Of a DNA stretch of 64,000 nt, positions 33,789-43,924 are shown one piece after another. Source of the DNA: Sequoia sempervirens (lineage: Eukaryota; Streptophyta; Pinopsida; Cupressales; Cupressaceae). Position numbers and translations under genes: made by a program. The stretch lies in contig VDFB02358134.1 of the NCBI GenBank assembly GCA_007258455.2, positions 215,807,565-215,871,564 of the forward strand, in the 5' to 3' direction. Under the pieces are notes generated by a model. That model had not been told where the DNA came from. It did no database searches and worked only from the letters and a program-made list of their open reading frames with translations. Within the stretch, counting starts at the first letter, position 1. Each line of letters opens with the position of its first letter.

Positions 33789-33894
33789 TTAAGGTCAATT
33801 ACTATAAAATGGAGATGGAGCATATAGTGGATGTGGGAGGATGAGTGAAAATGGAGGTGCCAAGACAACCAATGTGAATTTTTTGGCTCCAACA

Positions 33895-34270
33895 GTGGCT
33901 CCAATTGGGGATGAATGAGTGTGAGGTCATTACAAGGATTCAAAAATGATCTATGGGATGCAGACCATGAATGAATGTGATCAGATGGGTGAAAATGGAA
34001 TAAAAACCTAAAACTACTATGCATGGAAGATTATTATTTTAAGAAGTATTTCAAGAATTTTCCATGCACTGACAATTCTTGGCTTTCTCCTAAACTATGT
34101 GCATGGAAAAATGATTTAAGAAAAGAAGTGCTTCAGGAATTGTCCATGCACTGGCAATTCCTAGTCTTCTCCTGACATATTTTGTAAATAATAGGAGTCT
34201 TCACCTCCTTTTCCAATGATGACAAAGGTCCTATCCAGAGAGCTTCAAACTTCCCATGCTTCCCTTTATC
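33895..34270. other. 3' untranslated internal region of element D
   Basis: Between the integrase end and the 3' LTR. It holds two copies of a short text with 'ccatgcactg.caattc' (34062 and 34145). No ORF or polypurine tract is evident. Confidence 0.5.
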
Positions 34271-35248
34271 CTAAAATCTTGCATTCCACAGTAGGACCAT
34301 ATTATTTTCTTCAAACTTTCTATCCCTGGTTATTTTGTCAAATAAATACTTCATTTGTGATTGTATTTTTGTATTTTTCTCTTGGGCCAAACTCCTGATT
34401 TCATCTAGTTCTACCAATTGTTCTATTTTGTCCTCCATTGGCTCGGGGATACCTAGGTCTTCTTGAAGTATGAATTTGTATGTGGGTAGAAGATTATGCA
34501 TAGGCATTCTAGCTTGTGCCCCATACACAAATTCAAAGGGTGACCTACCAGTTGATTTCTTCACAGTGATTCTATTTACCCATAATTCCATTCTCAATTT
34601 AGAATCCATGCCTTTTTGTTTTTGTCCAACATCCTTTTAATAATCTTCAAAATATTCTTGTTACTTGATTCAGCCTATCCATTAGCTTGTGGATGATAGG
34701 GTGAGGAATATGAAATTGTAATACCATATGTTTCATAGAATTTCCCATAACTCCTGTGATCTGAAACACATACCATTATTTGTGATTAACCGCATAGGTG
34801 TCTCAAACCTTGTAATAATATTCTTCATTAGAAAAATTGTTACACCTTTTCTAGTGGCTTGTTTTGTTGAAATAGCTTCCACCCATTTTTTGAAGTAATC
34901 AGTTGCCACTAATATCCATTTGTGACCTCTATTGGATTTTTTCGGTATCTCCCCAATAAAGTCAATCCCCCATTGGTTAAAGGTAGCTTCAACCTGCATT
35001 TGTTTTAGTGGTAGTGCTCCTTGATATTTCAATTTTCTAGAGAATTTTTGGAAAGCTTCACACCTCCTTACATAGGTTAAAGAGTCATTAAAAACCCTAG
35101 GCCAGTAATACCATTCCCTTAAGATCTTATGGGAAGTGGTCTTGGAAGAAAAGTGTCCCCCACAGACTCCTTCATGCATTTCTCTTAATACATTTTTTAA
35201 TTGAGATTCATCCAAGCATAATAGTAGTACTCCATCCCTATTTTTCAA
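34271..35248 (-). pseudogene. integrase of element D
   Basis: DDE integrase that inserts the cDNA. The 34733-35248 piece has the N-terminal HGGH-like part (HEGVCGGHFSSKTT), the zinc-finger Cys region (altered: RRCEAFQ where C-x2-C is expected), then FNQWGIDFIGEIP with the first Asp, and TNNGMCF where the second Asp of 'DNG' is changed to Asn. The 34271-34609 piece holds the C-terminal part, NRITVKKSTGRSPFEFVYG and VLLWNARF. The third catalytic residue falls in the broken stretch between the two. Confidence 0.85.
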
Positions 35249-35715
35249 TATAGGTCTCCATCCATGAAAACATACTTGGAAGAATGTAATTTCAAGGATA
35301 TCTTCTGATTCTCATTCATATGTTTTGGGAATTTCTGGTTCTTCAAGTAATACATTATGTCATTGTACCATGCAATGTTCTCTATGCTGGCAATCATGGT
35401 TTCCTCTTCCCCTATGTTACAAATTTGAGATGCTTCAAAGTTTGACTCAGCCATTAGCTTGGCTAGGCCTTTCCCTCTTACTAACTTGGTGATCTGAATC
35501 TCAATATCAAATTCTTGAATCCTATTGATCCACCTGCACCTTCTCCAAGTGACCTCGATATGTACAAACACATCCTTGACAGTAGCATTTGGAACATATG
35601 GAATTATTTTTGCTCCTACCAAATAGGGTCTAAAGGCCTTTACTATTTTGACAAGATCATATGCTTGTTTTTCTATGATATCATACTTTAACTTAGCTCC
35701 TTGGAGAGATCTACT
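35245..35715 (-). pseudogene. second half of RNase H of element D (split by chromovirus)
   Basis: Minus-strand text from the insertion point: SRSLQGAKLKYDIIEKQAY, then KAFRPYLVGAKI, followed by the tether to integrase with FDIEIQITKLVRGKGLAKLMAE. This is the C-terminal half of the gypsy RNase H that follows RT. Its upstream half lies beyond the chromovirus at 42047-42260. The first residues of the longer open frame (35716-35760) come from chromovirus LTR text and are not part of it. Confidence 0.85.
35711..35715. other. target-site duplication of the chromovirus, left copy
   Basis: CTACT here and CTACA at 42047-42051: four of five bases agree. Removing one copy and the element brings the two halves of the element D RNase H back into one frame, apart from a TAG near the junction. 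Confidence 0.75.
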
Positions 35716-36532
35716 TGATGCAGGAGCATCCTTGGTTCTTGGAAATCTTGCATCAACCAAAAATATTTTCTTTTAGTTTTTGTTCTTGTTTTTGTTCTTG
35801 CTCAGTTCATGTTGGTGGATTTGTCATATTTGCTCGTCAAACCTTGTGGATATTTTTTTACATCGTGGAAATGTTCATCTTCCTTATTCCAAGATTCGGG
35901 CATGATTGGATCTTTTTCTGACAAGTTATCAATTCCAGATTTCATGGCAGTTTCTTGAACTGAAACTGGAATAATTTTCAAGCCTAACAGTTAATTTGAT
36001 CGTTCATGGATTGTCCCTATAACTTGCGGAACTTGATGGTGTGATTTTAATTGTTTTTTGGAGTGTCCTCGGCCTTCATTATAGGTCCACACTTCATCCT
36101 TTGCATTCACCAAAGAGTAATTCAAATTTGAGGCTGACATGTTCTTGCACACGTTACATTTTCCTTCATTGGAGATTGTAATAATCTTTGGTCGACGTGA
36201 ATGTTTCTAGACCTGGAGATATGATATAAAGCTTGTAATAGATCATTAGAATGGTAGCAGTTGATTAGGTAGAATAATATGGATCGGAGATGTAATATTT
36301 TCACTCGTGTTGAAGAGTATATTGGAATGTTGTATTTTTGAAGATGTTATATCAGGTCTATGAGCTGAATCTGTAAGCCTAGATGTTGTCGACTATTTGT
36401 AATCGAGACTTATGTTAATAAGCATTTTTTAATCTTCATTTGCCTCCATATTCCATGTTTCTTCTATTTTTTTACTCTTGCCGCATGGTTCGGATTTTTC
36501 TCTTTGAGGACCCTCCTACTGTGACTGTGCCA
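35716..36532 (+). repeat. chromovirus 5' LTR (817 bp)
   Basis: TGATGCAGGAGCATCC start, GACTGTGCCA end, followed 3 bp later by the PBS. The opening ~60 bp resemble the LTRs of the array at 12213. Confidence 0.92.
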
Positions 36533-36535
36533 GAT

Positions 36536-36553
36536 TGGTATCAGAGCAAAATT
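36536..36553 (+). other. chromovirus PBS (initiator-Met tRNA type)
   Basis: TGGTATCAGAGCAAAATT; the first 12 bases fit the initiator-Met tRNA 3' end, the rest has decayed. Confidence 0.85.
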
Positions 36554-36655
36554 CAATCCGTGTGAGGTTGTCAGAATTCCCAGAGTCCCATCAAAGATTT
36601 GTTGTGGGTGGCGGATTGAGGATTTGACCTACAGCTGCAGAGGACTTGTGTAAAT

Positions 36656-37767
36656 ATGGTGGGAAGAAGAAATGTTAGAGGAAATGGAGTGCATGGAAAT
36701 GCAGACCAAGATTTAATGGAGATGGTAAGAGGAATTTCTGCTAGATTAGATGTAGTTAAAATAGCCCAAAGGAGAGTTCAACCAGTTGATGATGTGAGTG
36801 ATGAAGAGGTAGAAGTACAAGAAGAAAGAGGAAGAGAAGAGCAACCTAGCCTAGATTAGGGAGAAGAGAGGTTCATAAGAGCCCTAACTAGAGCGAATAC
36901 AAAACCCCATTTCAATCCACTGGATTATAATGGTAAGTTGGATTCAGAAGAATTGCTTGATTGGATTATAGATATGGAAAATTATTTTGAATTTGAAGGT
37001 ACCACTGAAGATAAGAAGGTGAATTTTTCTTGTACAAAGTTGAAGGACATGCATCCCTTTGGTGGGAACATTTGTAGACAGATAAGCAAAGAAGAGGAAA
37101 AGAAAAGATAAAATCATGAGATCAGATGGTGAAAAAGTTGAAGACAAAGTTTATGCCTACAAATTATCAGATTAGTTTGTTCCATAAGTTCCAAAATTTG
37201 AAGCAAAAGGAATCTAGTGTGAAAAAGTATACTGAAGAGTTCTACGAGTTGAATATCAGATCTGGACATTCGAAGGATGAGATTGAGCAAGTAGCCAGAT
37301 ATGTGAATGTTTTGAGGTCGTCTATACAAGATCAAATCAGTTTTATTAAGTTGCAGAGTGTGGAGGAGGCATATCAATGTGACCTAAAAGTAGAAGAGAA
37401 GTTGAATAAAATACATGAGCAAAGATAGAGAGGAAGAGGTGGAAGATTTCAAAGAGGAATAAATTTTACTGGAGGAGGAAAAGGATCTATTCTAGATCAG
37501 AATAAGGATAAGGAGGTTAGTAAGAGTGACAATTTGTACCATAGAGGTGATGGAAACTCTTACAGAAGAAAAGGATATGGTGGTTACCGGAATGAGGGTT
37601 ATAGAAAGGATGAGAAAAGAGTATTTAGGGGAACTTGTTATAAGTGTGGTGGAGAAGGACATAGAGCATTTGAATGTAATCAAGGAGAGAAAAGTAGAAA
37701 GACAGAGAACAATAGAAGAACAACCTTTATTGAGGAGGATCATGATAAATCATCTAATAAACCATAA
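36656..37767 (+). pseudogene. chromovirus gag with CCHC zinc knuckle
   Basis: It starts MVGRRNVRGNG, with the helix ISARLD typical of chromovirus gag N-termini, then FNPLDYNGKLDSEELLDWI (capsid region), then the SVKKYTEEFYEL and QDQISFIKLQSVEEAY parts at 37126-37428. An RGRGGRFQRG-like basic stretch follows. The CCHC knuckle CYKCGGEGHRAFEC is at 37636-37677. In-frame TAGs stand at 36857, 37426 and elsewhere, and a frameshift separates the N-terminal and capsid parts. Confidence 0.85.
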
Positions 37768-37779
37768 GATAGAGAACTG

Positions 37780-38384
37780 TTGGTGAATAGGAGAGTATTA
37801 TGTCAAACTGAGATGGAGCAGCAGCCATTACAGAGAAAGAATCTATTTTGGACCAGATGCAATGTAGTTGGTAAATGTTGCAAAGTGATTGTTGATAGTG
37901 GGAGCTCTGAGAACCTAGTTTCTAAAGAGATGGTGACCAAATTGAAGTTGCAAAGGTTGAAACACCTGAAGCCCTATCAGATAGCTTGGATTCAAGATGA
38001 GCATAAGATACTGTAAGTGAACAATTTTTGGTGAAATTGAAGATAGGAAATTACCATGATGAAGTTTTGTGTGATATCATGCCTATGGATATATGCCATA
38101 TTTTGTTGGGAAAGCCTTGGCAGTATGATATACAGGCTATTCATGATGGAAAGAATAATATATACACCATTGTTGCTAATGGGATGAAGCAGACTTTGTT
38201 TCCTTTGGAAGATGTTCCTCAAGTTGAGGTTTGTACAAATGCTAGGGTTTGTCTACTTGATAGAAGGAGATTCCTTGATGAATTGAGACATGAGAATGTG
38301 TGCAATGCCTTGGTTCCTAAGAAGGTTGAAGACTTGAAGCATGTAGAAGAACACCCAAAAGAGATAAAGGAGTTGTTGACATAG
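37780..38384 (+). pseudogene. chromovirus protease
   Basis: Aspartic protease that cuts the polyprotein. The active-site DSGSSENLVS is intact (Asp codon 37894). A later segment, CHILLGKPWQYD (38090-38130), matches the ILGRPW-like end of plant retropepsins. The frame changes near 38016, where a stop interrupts between IQDEHKIL and the next piece. The tether to RT ends at a TAG at 38382. Confidence 0.85.
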
Positions 38385-39278
38385 TATGAGGAGATCATTT
38401 TAGATAATGCACCTGATGGACTGCCACCTGTGAGAAGTATTAGTCATTGTATATATCTGATTCTTGGAGCTAGTTTTCCTAATAAAGCAGCACACTGGAT
38501 GACACCGGCAGAGAATGAGGAGTTGAATAGACAAGTGAAAGAATTGATGAGGAAGTGTTTGATCAGAGAAAGCTTAAGTCCATGTGTAGTACATGTTGTG
38601 TTAGCACCTAAGAAGGATGGAGAATGGAGAATGTGTACAGACTTTAGAGCCATAAACAAGATCACGGTGAAGTATAGATTTCCTTTGCCCCAGATCAATG
38701 ACATTATGGATTGTTTGAGTGGAGCTAAATACTTTACACAGATAGATTTGAAGAGTCGATATCATCATATCAAAATCAGAGAAGGAGATGAGTGGAAAAC
38801 ATCATTCAAGACAAATGAAGGATGGTATGAATGGTTGGTTATTCCTTTTGGACTAACTAATACACCGAGTACTTTCATGAGGTTCATGAATGAGGTGTTG
38901 AAGAAATTCTTGGGTAATTTTGTGAATGTTTATTTGGATGACATCTTGATTTTCAGTAAGACTAGAGAAGAGCATTTGTTGCATATAAGACAAGTTTTGC
39001 AGAGGTTGAGAGAAGAGCAGTTGTTGATAAACATTAAGAAGTGTAGTTTCATGAAGGAAGAGTTGGTATATCTGGGATTTGTGATATATGTGGATGGATT
39101 GAAGATGGATCCTGAGAAGGTAAGAGAAATTTTTGAGTGGCCTACACCTAAAAGCATTGGAGAGGTAAGATCATTTCATGGATTGGCTAGTTTCTACCGG
39201 AAGTTCATTAGGAATTGCAGTTCTACTTTTAGTCCTATCACAAAAACAATGAGAGGAGATAGGAAGGATTTTAGGTAG
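38385..39278 (+). pseudogene. chromovirus reverse transcriptase
   Basis: The open part at 38430-39278 (282 codons) holds the RT fingers and palm: SPCVVHVVLAPKKDGEWRMC, then AINKITVKYRFPLP, TQIDLKSRYHHIKI, FGLTNTPSTFMRFMNEVL, and the catalytic YLDD at 38931-38942, followed by ILIFSK. Then YLGFVI and the thumb region SFHGLASFYRKFI. Both catalytic Asp residues are kept. A TAG at 39276 separates RT from the connection region. Confidence 0.92.
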
Positions 39279-39845
39279 ACGTTTGGAGCAGATTGAAGTT
39301 TTGATTTGTTAAAGCAGAAGGTGACTGAGCAGCCTGTCTTGGCTTTACCATATTTCAATAACATATTTCAAGTAGACTGTGATGCAAGTGGAAATGCAAT
39401 TGGAGCAGTATTAATTCAAGAAGGGAGACCTATAGCTTATTTCAGTGAGAAATTGAATGATGCTAGGAGAAGATATTCAGTGTATGATCAGGAGTTTTAT
39501 TCCATAGTTCAAGCCTTGAAGAAGTGGAGACATTACTTGTTGCCTAAGAGGTTTTTATTGTATGCAGATTATCAAGCATTGCAATATTTGAACAGTCAAG
39601 GTAAGTTGAATCAGAGACACATGAGATGGGTAGAATTTTTGCAGAGTTATACTTTTGTTTTAAAACATAGGAGTGGAAAGTCAAATAGAGTTGTTGATGC
39701 CTTGAGTAGGAGAAGGAATTTACTGACAAAGATGAGAGTGGAGGTATTATGCTTTGATGAATTGAAGAAATTTTATAAAGGAGACCCAAATTTTGCAGAA
39801 CCTTGGAGAGCTTGTAAAGAACCAGCTTTGGAGGATAGAAGTTAG
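39279..39845 (+). pseudogene. chromovirus RNase H
   Basis: Degrades RNA in RNA-DNA hybrids during reverse transcription. VDCDASGNAIGAVL carries the first Asp, SVYDQEFYSIVQALKKWRHY the Glu, YADYQALQYL the next position (usually TDH, here ADY), and GKSNRVVDALSRR the last (N-x-V-D-A-L-S-R-R). The open piece is 39306-39845; stops flank it on both sides. Confidence 0.9.
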
Positions 39846-39848
39846 TGG

Positions 39849-40964
39849 TTGGATTATTTCATTCAGGAGGATATGTTGTTCAAAGGGAATCAATTGTGTA
39901 TACCCCAGAGTTCAATGAGGGATAACTTGGTGAAAGAGAAACATAGTGGAGGATTGTCAGGACACTTTGGGATTGATAAGACAGTAGCATTGGTAAGTGA
40001 GAATTACTTTTGGCCACAAATTAATAAGGATGTTAGGAAATTTGTGCAGAGTTGTAGAGTTTGTCAAGTTGCAAAGGGAGGTAGTCAAAATGTTGGATTG
40101 AATAACCCTTTGATAGTTCTAGAGAGACCTTGGGAGGATATCAGTATGGATTTCATACTTGGTTTTTTGAAGACACAAAGAGGTAATGATTCTATATTTG
40201 TGGTGGTAGATAGATTTTCTAATATGGCACATTTTGTACCTTGTAAGAAGAAAATGGATGTAGTACATGTAGCAAATTTGTTTTTCAAGGAAGTGGTCAG
40301 ATTGCATGGGTTACCTAAGAGTATTGTTTCAGAAAGAGATGTAAATTTTGTTGGTTACTTTTGGAGGACATTTTGGAAGAAGTTGAAGACAGATCTAAAG
40401 TTTAGTTCTACTTTTCACCCACAGACTGATGGATAGATAGAGGTAGTAAATAGGAGTTTGGGAAATTTGCTGAGATGTTTAGCTAGAGAAAAAATGGGAA
40501 GTTGGGATTTAGTCCTTGCACAAGAAGAGTTTTCTTACAATAATTCAGTGAACAGGAGTACAGGAAAGACACCTTTTGAGATTGTTACGAGAGTCCATCC
40601 TAGAGGTATAGCAGAGTTGAGAGACATTAGTATGGAAGATAAGGGGAGTGTAGAAGTAGAATAATTTGCATAACATATGAAGAAAGTGCATACCCAGGTG
40701 AAATGACAATTGGAAGACATGAACTGGAAGTATAAGGAGAAAGTAGATGAAAAGAGGAGACATAAGGAGTTTGAAGTTGGTGATGAAGTGATGGTATATT
40801 TGAGGAAGGAAAGATTTCCAGTTGGAACATACAATAAGCTGAAGATGAGGAAGTTTGGACCTCTTAAGATCTTGAGGAGATTTGATTCAGGGAATGCATA
40901 TGAAGTGGAGTTATCGGATGACATGGGTATATCACCTATATTCAACATTGCAGATCTACATTAG
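39849..40964 (+). pseudogene. chromovirus integrase with GPY-like C-terminus
   Basis: The zinc finger is intact in form: H...H (HSGGLSGHFG) and CRVCQ. Core: WEDISMDFILG (first Asp), SERDVNFVGYFW (second Asp) and, after a TAG at 40434-40436 where Gln is conserved in the family, IEVVNRSLGNLLR (Glu). The C-terminal piece at 40710-40964 has [10 protein letters not shown] and [21 protein letters not shown], the GPY/F-type module. Several TAG stops interrupt it. Confidence 0.9.
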
Positions 40965-41196
40965 TATCATGAAGCAGAATCTAGTGAAGACAGTAAAGTA
41001 GAATTGGAGAATCAGTTTCCTAAACAACAATTAGATGAGATAGAAGAGATTTTGGATATCAGAGATGGGAGAAAAACTCGCGAAAGATAGTACAAGGAAT
41101 ATCTTGTGAAGTGGAAAGGCAGACCAGTGGAGGATTCTTCTTAGATTTATTAAGTTGAGGTAGAACATTTTGGTTTTCCTTTAGCCCCAGCAAAGT
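40965..41196 (+). pseudogene. chromodomain at the integrase C-terminus
   Basis: After a linker rich in Glu and Ser, EEILDIRDGRKT and YKEYLVKWKGRP followed by VEDSS and EVEHFGF match the chromodomain fold carried by chromoviruses, which is thought to guide integration to chromatin with particular histone marks. The aromatic cage Trp after 'EDSS' reads TAG (41142-41144), and another stop follows at 41151. Confidence 0.85.
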
Positions 41197-41210
41197 GAGG
41201 GACTCACTTT
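41192..41210. repeat. stem-loop before the chromovirus 3' LTR
   Basis: AAAGTGAG and CTCACTTT around GGA, a perfect 8-bp stem ending 19 bp before LTR start 41230. The purine run AAAGTGAGGGA inside it is the only polypurine-like tract here. Confidence 0.8.
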
Positions 41211-41229
41211 TCAATCAACCCCAGATGTA

Positions 41230-42046
41230 TGATGCAAGAGCATCCTTGGTTCTTGGCAATCTTGCATCAACCAAAAATATTTTCTTTTAGTTTTTGTTCT
41301 TGTTTCTGTTCTTGCTCAGTTCATACTGGTGGATTAGTCATATTTTCTCACCAGACCTTGTGGATCTTTTTTTACATCATGGACATGTTCATCTTCCTTC
41401 TTCCAAGATTTGGGCATGATTGGATCTTTTTCCAGCAAGTTATTGATTCCAGATTTCATGGTAGTTTCTTGAACCGACACTAGAATAATTTTCAAGCCTA
41501 ACGGTTAATTTGATCGTTCATGGATCATCCCCGTAACTTGCGGATCTCAATGGTGTGGTTTTAATTATTTTGTGGAGTGTCCCCAACCTTCATTATAGGT
41601 CCACGCTTCATCATTTTCATTCACCGAAGAGTAATTCAAATTTGAGGCTGACCTATTCTTGCACACATTACATTTTCCTTCATTTGAGATTGTAATAATC
41701 TCTGGCCAATGTGGATGTTTCTAGACCTACAGATATGATATAAAGCTTGTAATAGATCATTAGAATGCTAGCAGTTGATTAGGTAGAATAATTTAGATTG
41801 GAGATGTAATATTTTCACTCGTGTTGAGGAGCATATTGGAATCTTGTATTTTTTAAGATGTTATATCAGGCCTGTGAGCCGAATTTGTAAGCTCGGATGT
41901 TGTTGGTTGTTTGTAATCGAGATTTCTATTAATGAGCATGTTTTAATCTGCATTTTCCTCCATATTTTGTGTCACTTTTGTTGTGTTACTCTTGTTGCAT
42001 GGTCCAGATTGTTCTCTTTGAGGACCCTCTTACCGTGACTGTGCCA
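41230..42046 (+). repeat. chromovirus 3' LTR (817 bp)
   Basis: TGATGCAAGAGCATCC start, GACTGTGCCA end. Same length as the 5' LTR. The first flanking bases CTACA form the right target duplication. Confidence 0.92.
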
Positions 42047-43384
42047 CTACAAAAGAAGGATATGGGCTACTCATACCCTTCATCATTCTTTTGTAACATC
42101 ATTGTTGCAATGGTGTGGTATGAGGCAAACAATTTTTTTTGAAAAGGCTTACTAAAATCAAGGGATTTTAACACTGGGGCCTCTTTGATTGCCCTTTTTA
42201 TATATACAAACGCATCAAGTGCTTCTACAGTCCAGTTAATTTCAGCCCCTTTCTTCAACATCTTTGATATAGGTTTGACAATTTCAGCAAAATTTGATAT
42301 GAATCTTCTGACAAAGTTTATTTGTCCAAAGAAGAACTGAATGGCCTTAACATTTTTAGGAATAGGGATCTTATCTATAGCTTCTACTCTCTCTAGATCA
42401 ATTCTAACTCCTTCCTTGGATACTATGTGCCCTAATAACTTCCCCTTTGTCACAACAAAATGAAATTTTTTAGGATTTAGGGAAATTCCATACTCCAGTA
42501 CTTTAAGTAAAATATTCTCAAGGTGTGCAACATGGTCCTCTTCTTTCTTGGAATATGCAATGAGATTATCTTGGTATAATACCATTATTGTATTGATCAA
42601 ATCAGCAAAAGCAACATCCATAGCTCGTTGGAATGTGGCACCAACATTTGTTAGCCCAAATGGCATCCTTATGTACACATATGTGCCCCAAGGGGTAGTA
42701 AATACAGTCTGATATTCTTCTAATTCCTTCACCTTTACCTAGTTATACCCTTAAAATCCATCCATCATGGATAATATTTCACAACCTATCACCCTCAGTA
42801 GCATGGCCTCCATATTTGGGAGTGGGTAATTATCTTTAAGGGAAAAATATTCAAATTTCTAAAATCCACACATAACCTTATGTCCCCATTCTTCTATCTG
42901 ACAAGCACCAAGTTTGAAACCCAAGTAGAATGTATGATAGGTTTGATGATACCCCCTCCCTTAGCTTCATAAGTTCCTCATGCATTTTATGCTCCAAAGT
43001 TGGGTTTATTAGTCTTTGCTTTTGTCTAAAGGGTTTTGCATCAGGTTTAAGTGGAATCTCATGTTCGAACAAATATTATTTGTATTCCTTAAGATCATCA
43101 TAAGACCATGCGAAGACATGCTTATATTTCCTCAATAATACAATCAACATTTTTTTGATTTTGGGGCTTATCTTTTTTCCAATGTATACTTTCTTTAGTG
43201 CCAATTCAATGCCTAAATTGATTTCTTCAATGTCTTCCCTTCTTACTAGTGTTTGTTTCATGACTGCTTGATCATTCCCATCAAATACTCTTGCTAGTGC
43301 CACCAACCCTTTAGGAATCTTGTTTGTCTTGAGTTGCACAACTTCTTGACCAAATACGGTTTTCTTTCCATCTACTTCTTCCAC
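42047..43384 (-). pseudogene. reverse transcriptase and start of RNase H of element D
   Basis: Minus strand. The tether piece 43384-43076 ends YKHVFAWSYDDLKEYK, then HEIPLKPDAKPFRQKQRLINP (43072-42878), a broken palm segment, and the open piece 42732-42067 with TPWGTYVYIRMPFGLTN, ATFQRAMDVAF and the catalytic box, which reads YQDN where YxDD is required. The thumb and connection follow, and the first RNase H part begins near DFSKPFQKKLFASY. The chromovirus insertion then interrupts. The second catalytic Asp is changed to Asn by a G-to-A change. Confidence 0.88.
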
Positions 43385-43519
43385 AAATGCATTAAAATCA
43401 ATCTATTGTGCCTCGTATTGATCAATGCAATGCAAGAACTTGATCAGATCAGTATCATTATTGAAAACTTTCCAATTGTGGATGTTGTCAAGGATGGTTG
43501 GCCTAGTCTTAAGTTCAAC

Positions 43520-43924
43520 CTATGAAATTCCTGCTAAAGTAATATCATCCCTTTTCAAGACTACATTCGCTAAGAAATCGGCCATTAGGTTTTTATACCT
43601 ATCTATCCACTCAATGGAGAAAGCATCAAACAAATCAATAGTGTCCCATTCAGCATTTCTATATTGCTTCAACCTTTTATTCTTTGTGGAATATTTTGAT
43701 ATCACTTGTGAAACAACCAGCTCAGAATCTCCTAGGATGATTAACAGTTTAATCTTGTGCTTAGTAGCCATGTTCAAACGTATCAGAAGGTATTCATACT
43801 CTGCTATATTATTTGTGCACTCAAATTTTAACAGGAATGAATATTTGAATGTTGTGCCTTCAAGTGAAATGAATACAATTCCTGCTCCATTTCCTTCTCT
43901 ATTATAGGCCCCATCAAAGTACAT
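43520..43924 (-). pseudogene. extra RNase H placed before RT in element D
   Basis: RNase H of the RVT_3/archaeal-like plant type: MYFDGAYNREGNGAGIVF (first Asp), CTNNIAEYEYLLIRL (Glu), LLIILGDSELVVSQV (Asp), and a last motif MADFLANV. All expected acidic positions are visible. It lies between protease (43925-44545) and RT, while the usual gypsy RNase H follows RT at 42260-35245. Dual RNase H domains are known from Tat-lineage gypsy elements; the position upstream of RT is what stands out. Confidence 0.85.

Larger units (their letters stand above)
27372..33894 (-). repeat. 3' LTR of element D
   Basis: The plus strand starts TGTTAGGTCTC (27372) and ends CTCCAACA (33894). It aligns with 47211-52925 throughout except for the extra 803 bp at 27654-28456. 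Just outside, bases 33895-33910 repeat the last LTR words (GGCTCCAA), and no clear polypurine tract is present there. Confidence 0.85.
35716..42046 (+). mobile_element. complete Ty3/gypsy chromovirus, 6.3 kb, nested in element D
   Basis: Two LTRs of identical length (817 bp), an initiator-Met PBS, gag with zinc knuckle, protease, RT, RNase H, integrase with GPY-type end and a C-terminal chromodomain, in standard order. It is inserted in plus orientation into the minus-strand RNase H gene of D, so it is younger than D. The LTRs differ at about one position in ten in the stretches I compared by eye, and the coding part is full of TAG stops, so it is old and inactive. Confidence 0.92.

Noticed and set aside
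35245..35760. ATG at 35760 as the start of a protein
   Set aside because: The first 15 codons are chromovirus LTR read on the opposite strand; the real coding comes from element D.
43425..43907. 160-codon plus-strand ORF
   Set aside because: Antisense of the extra RNase H of element D.
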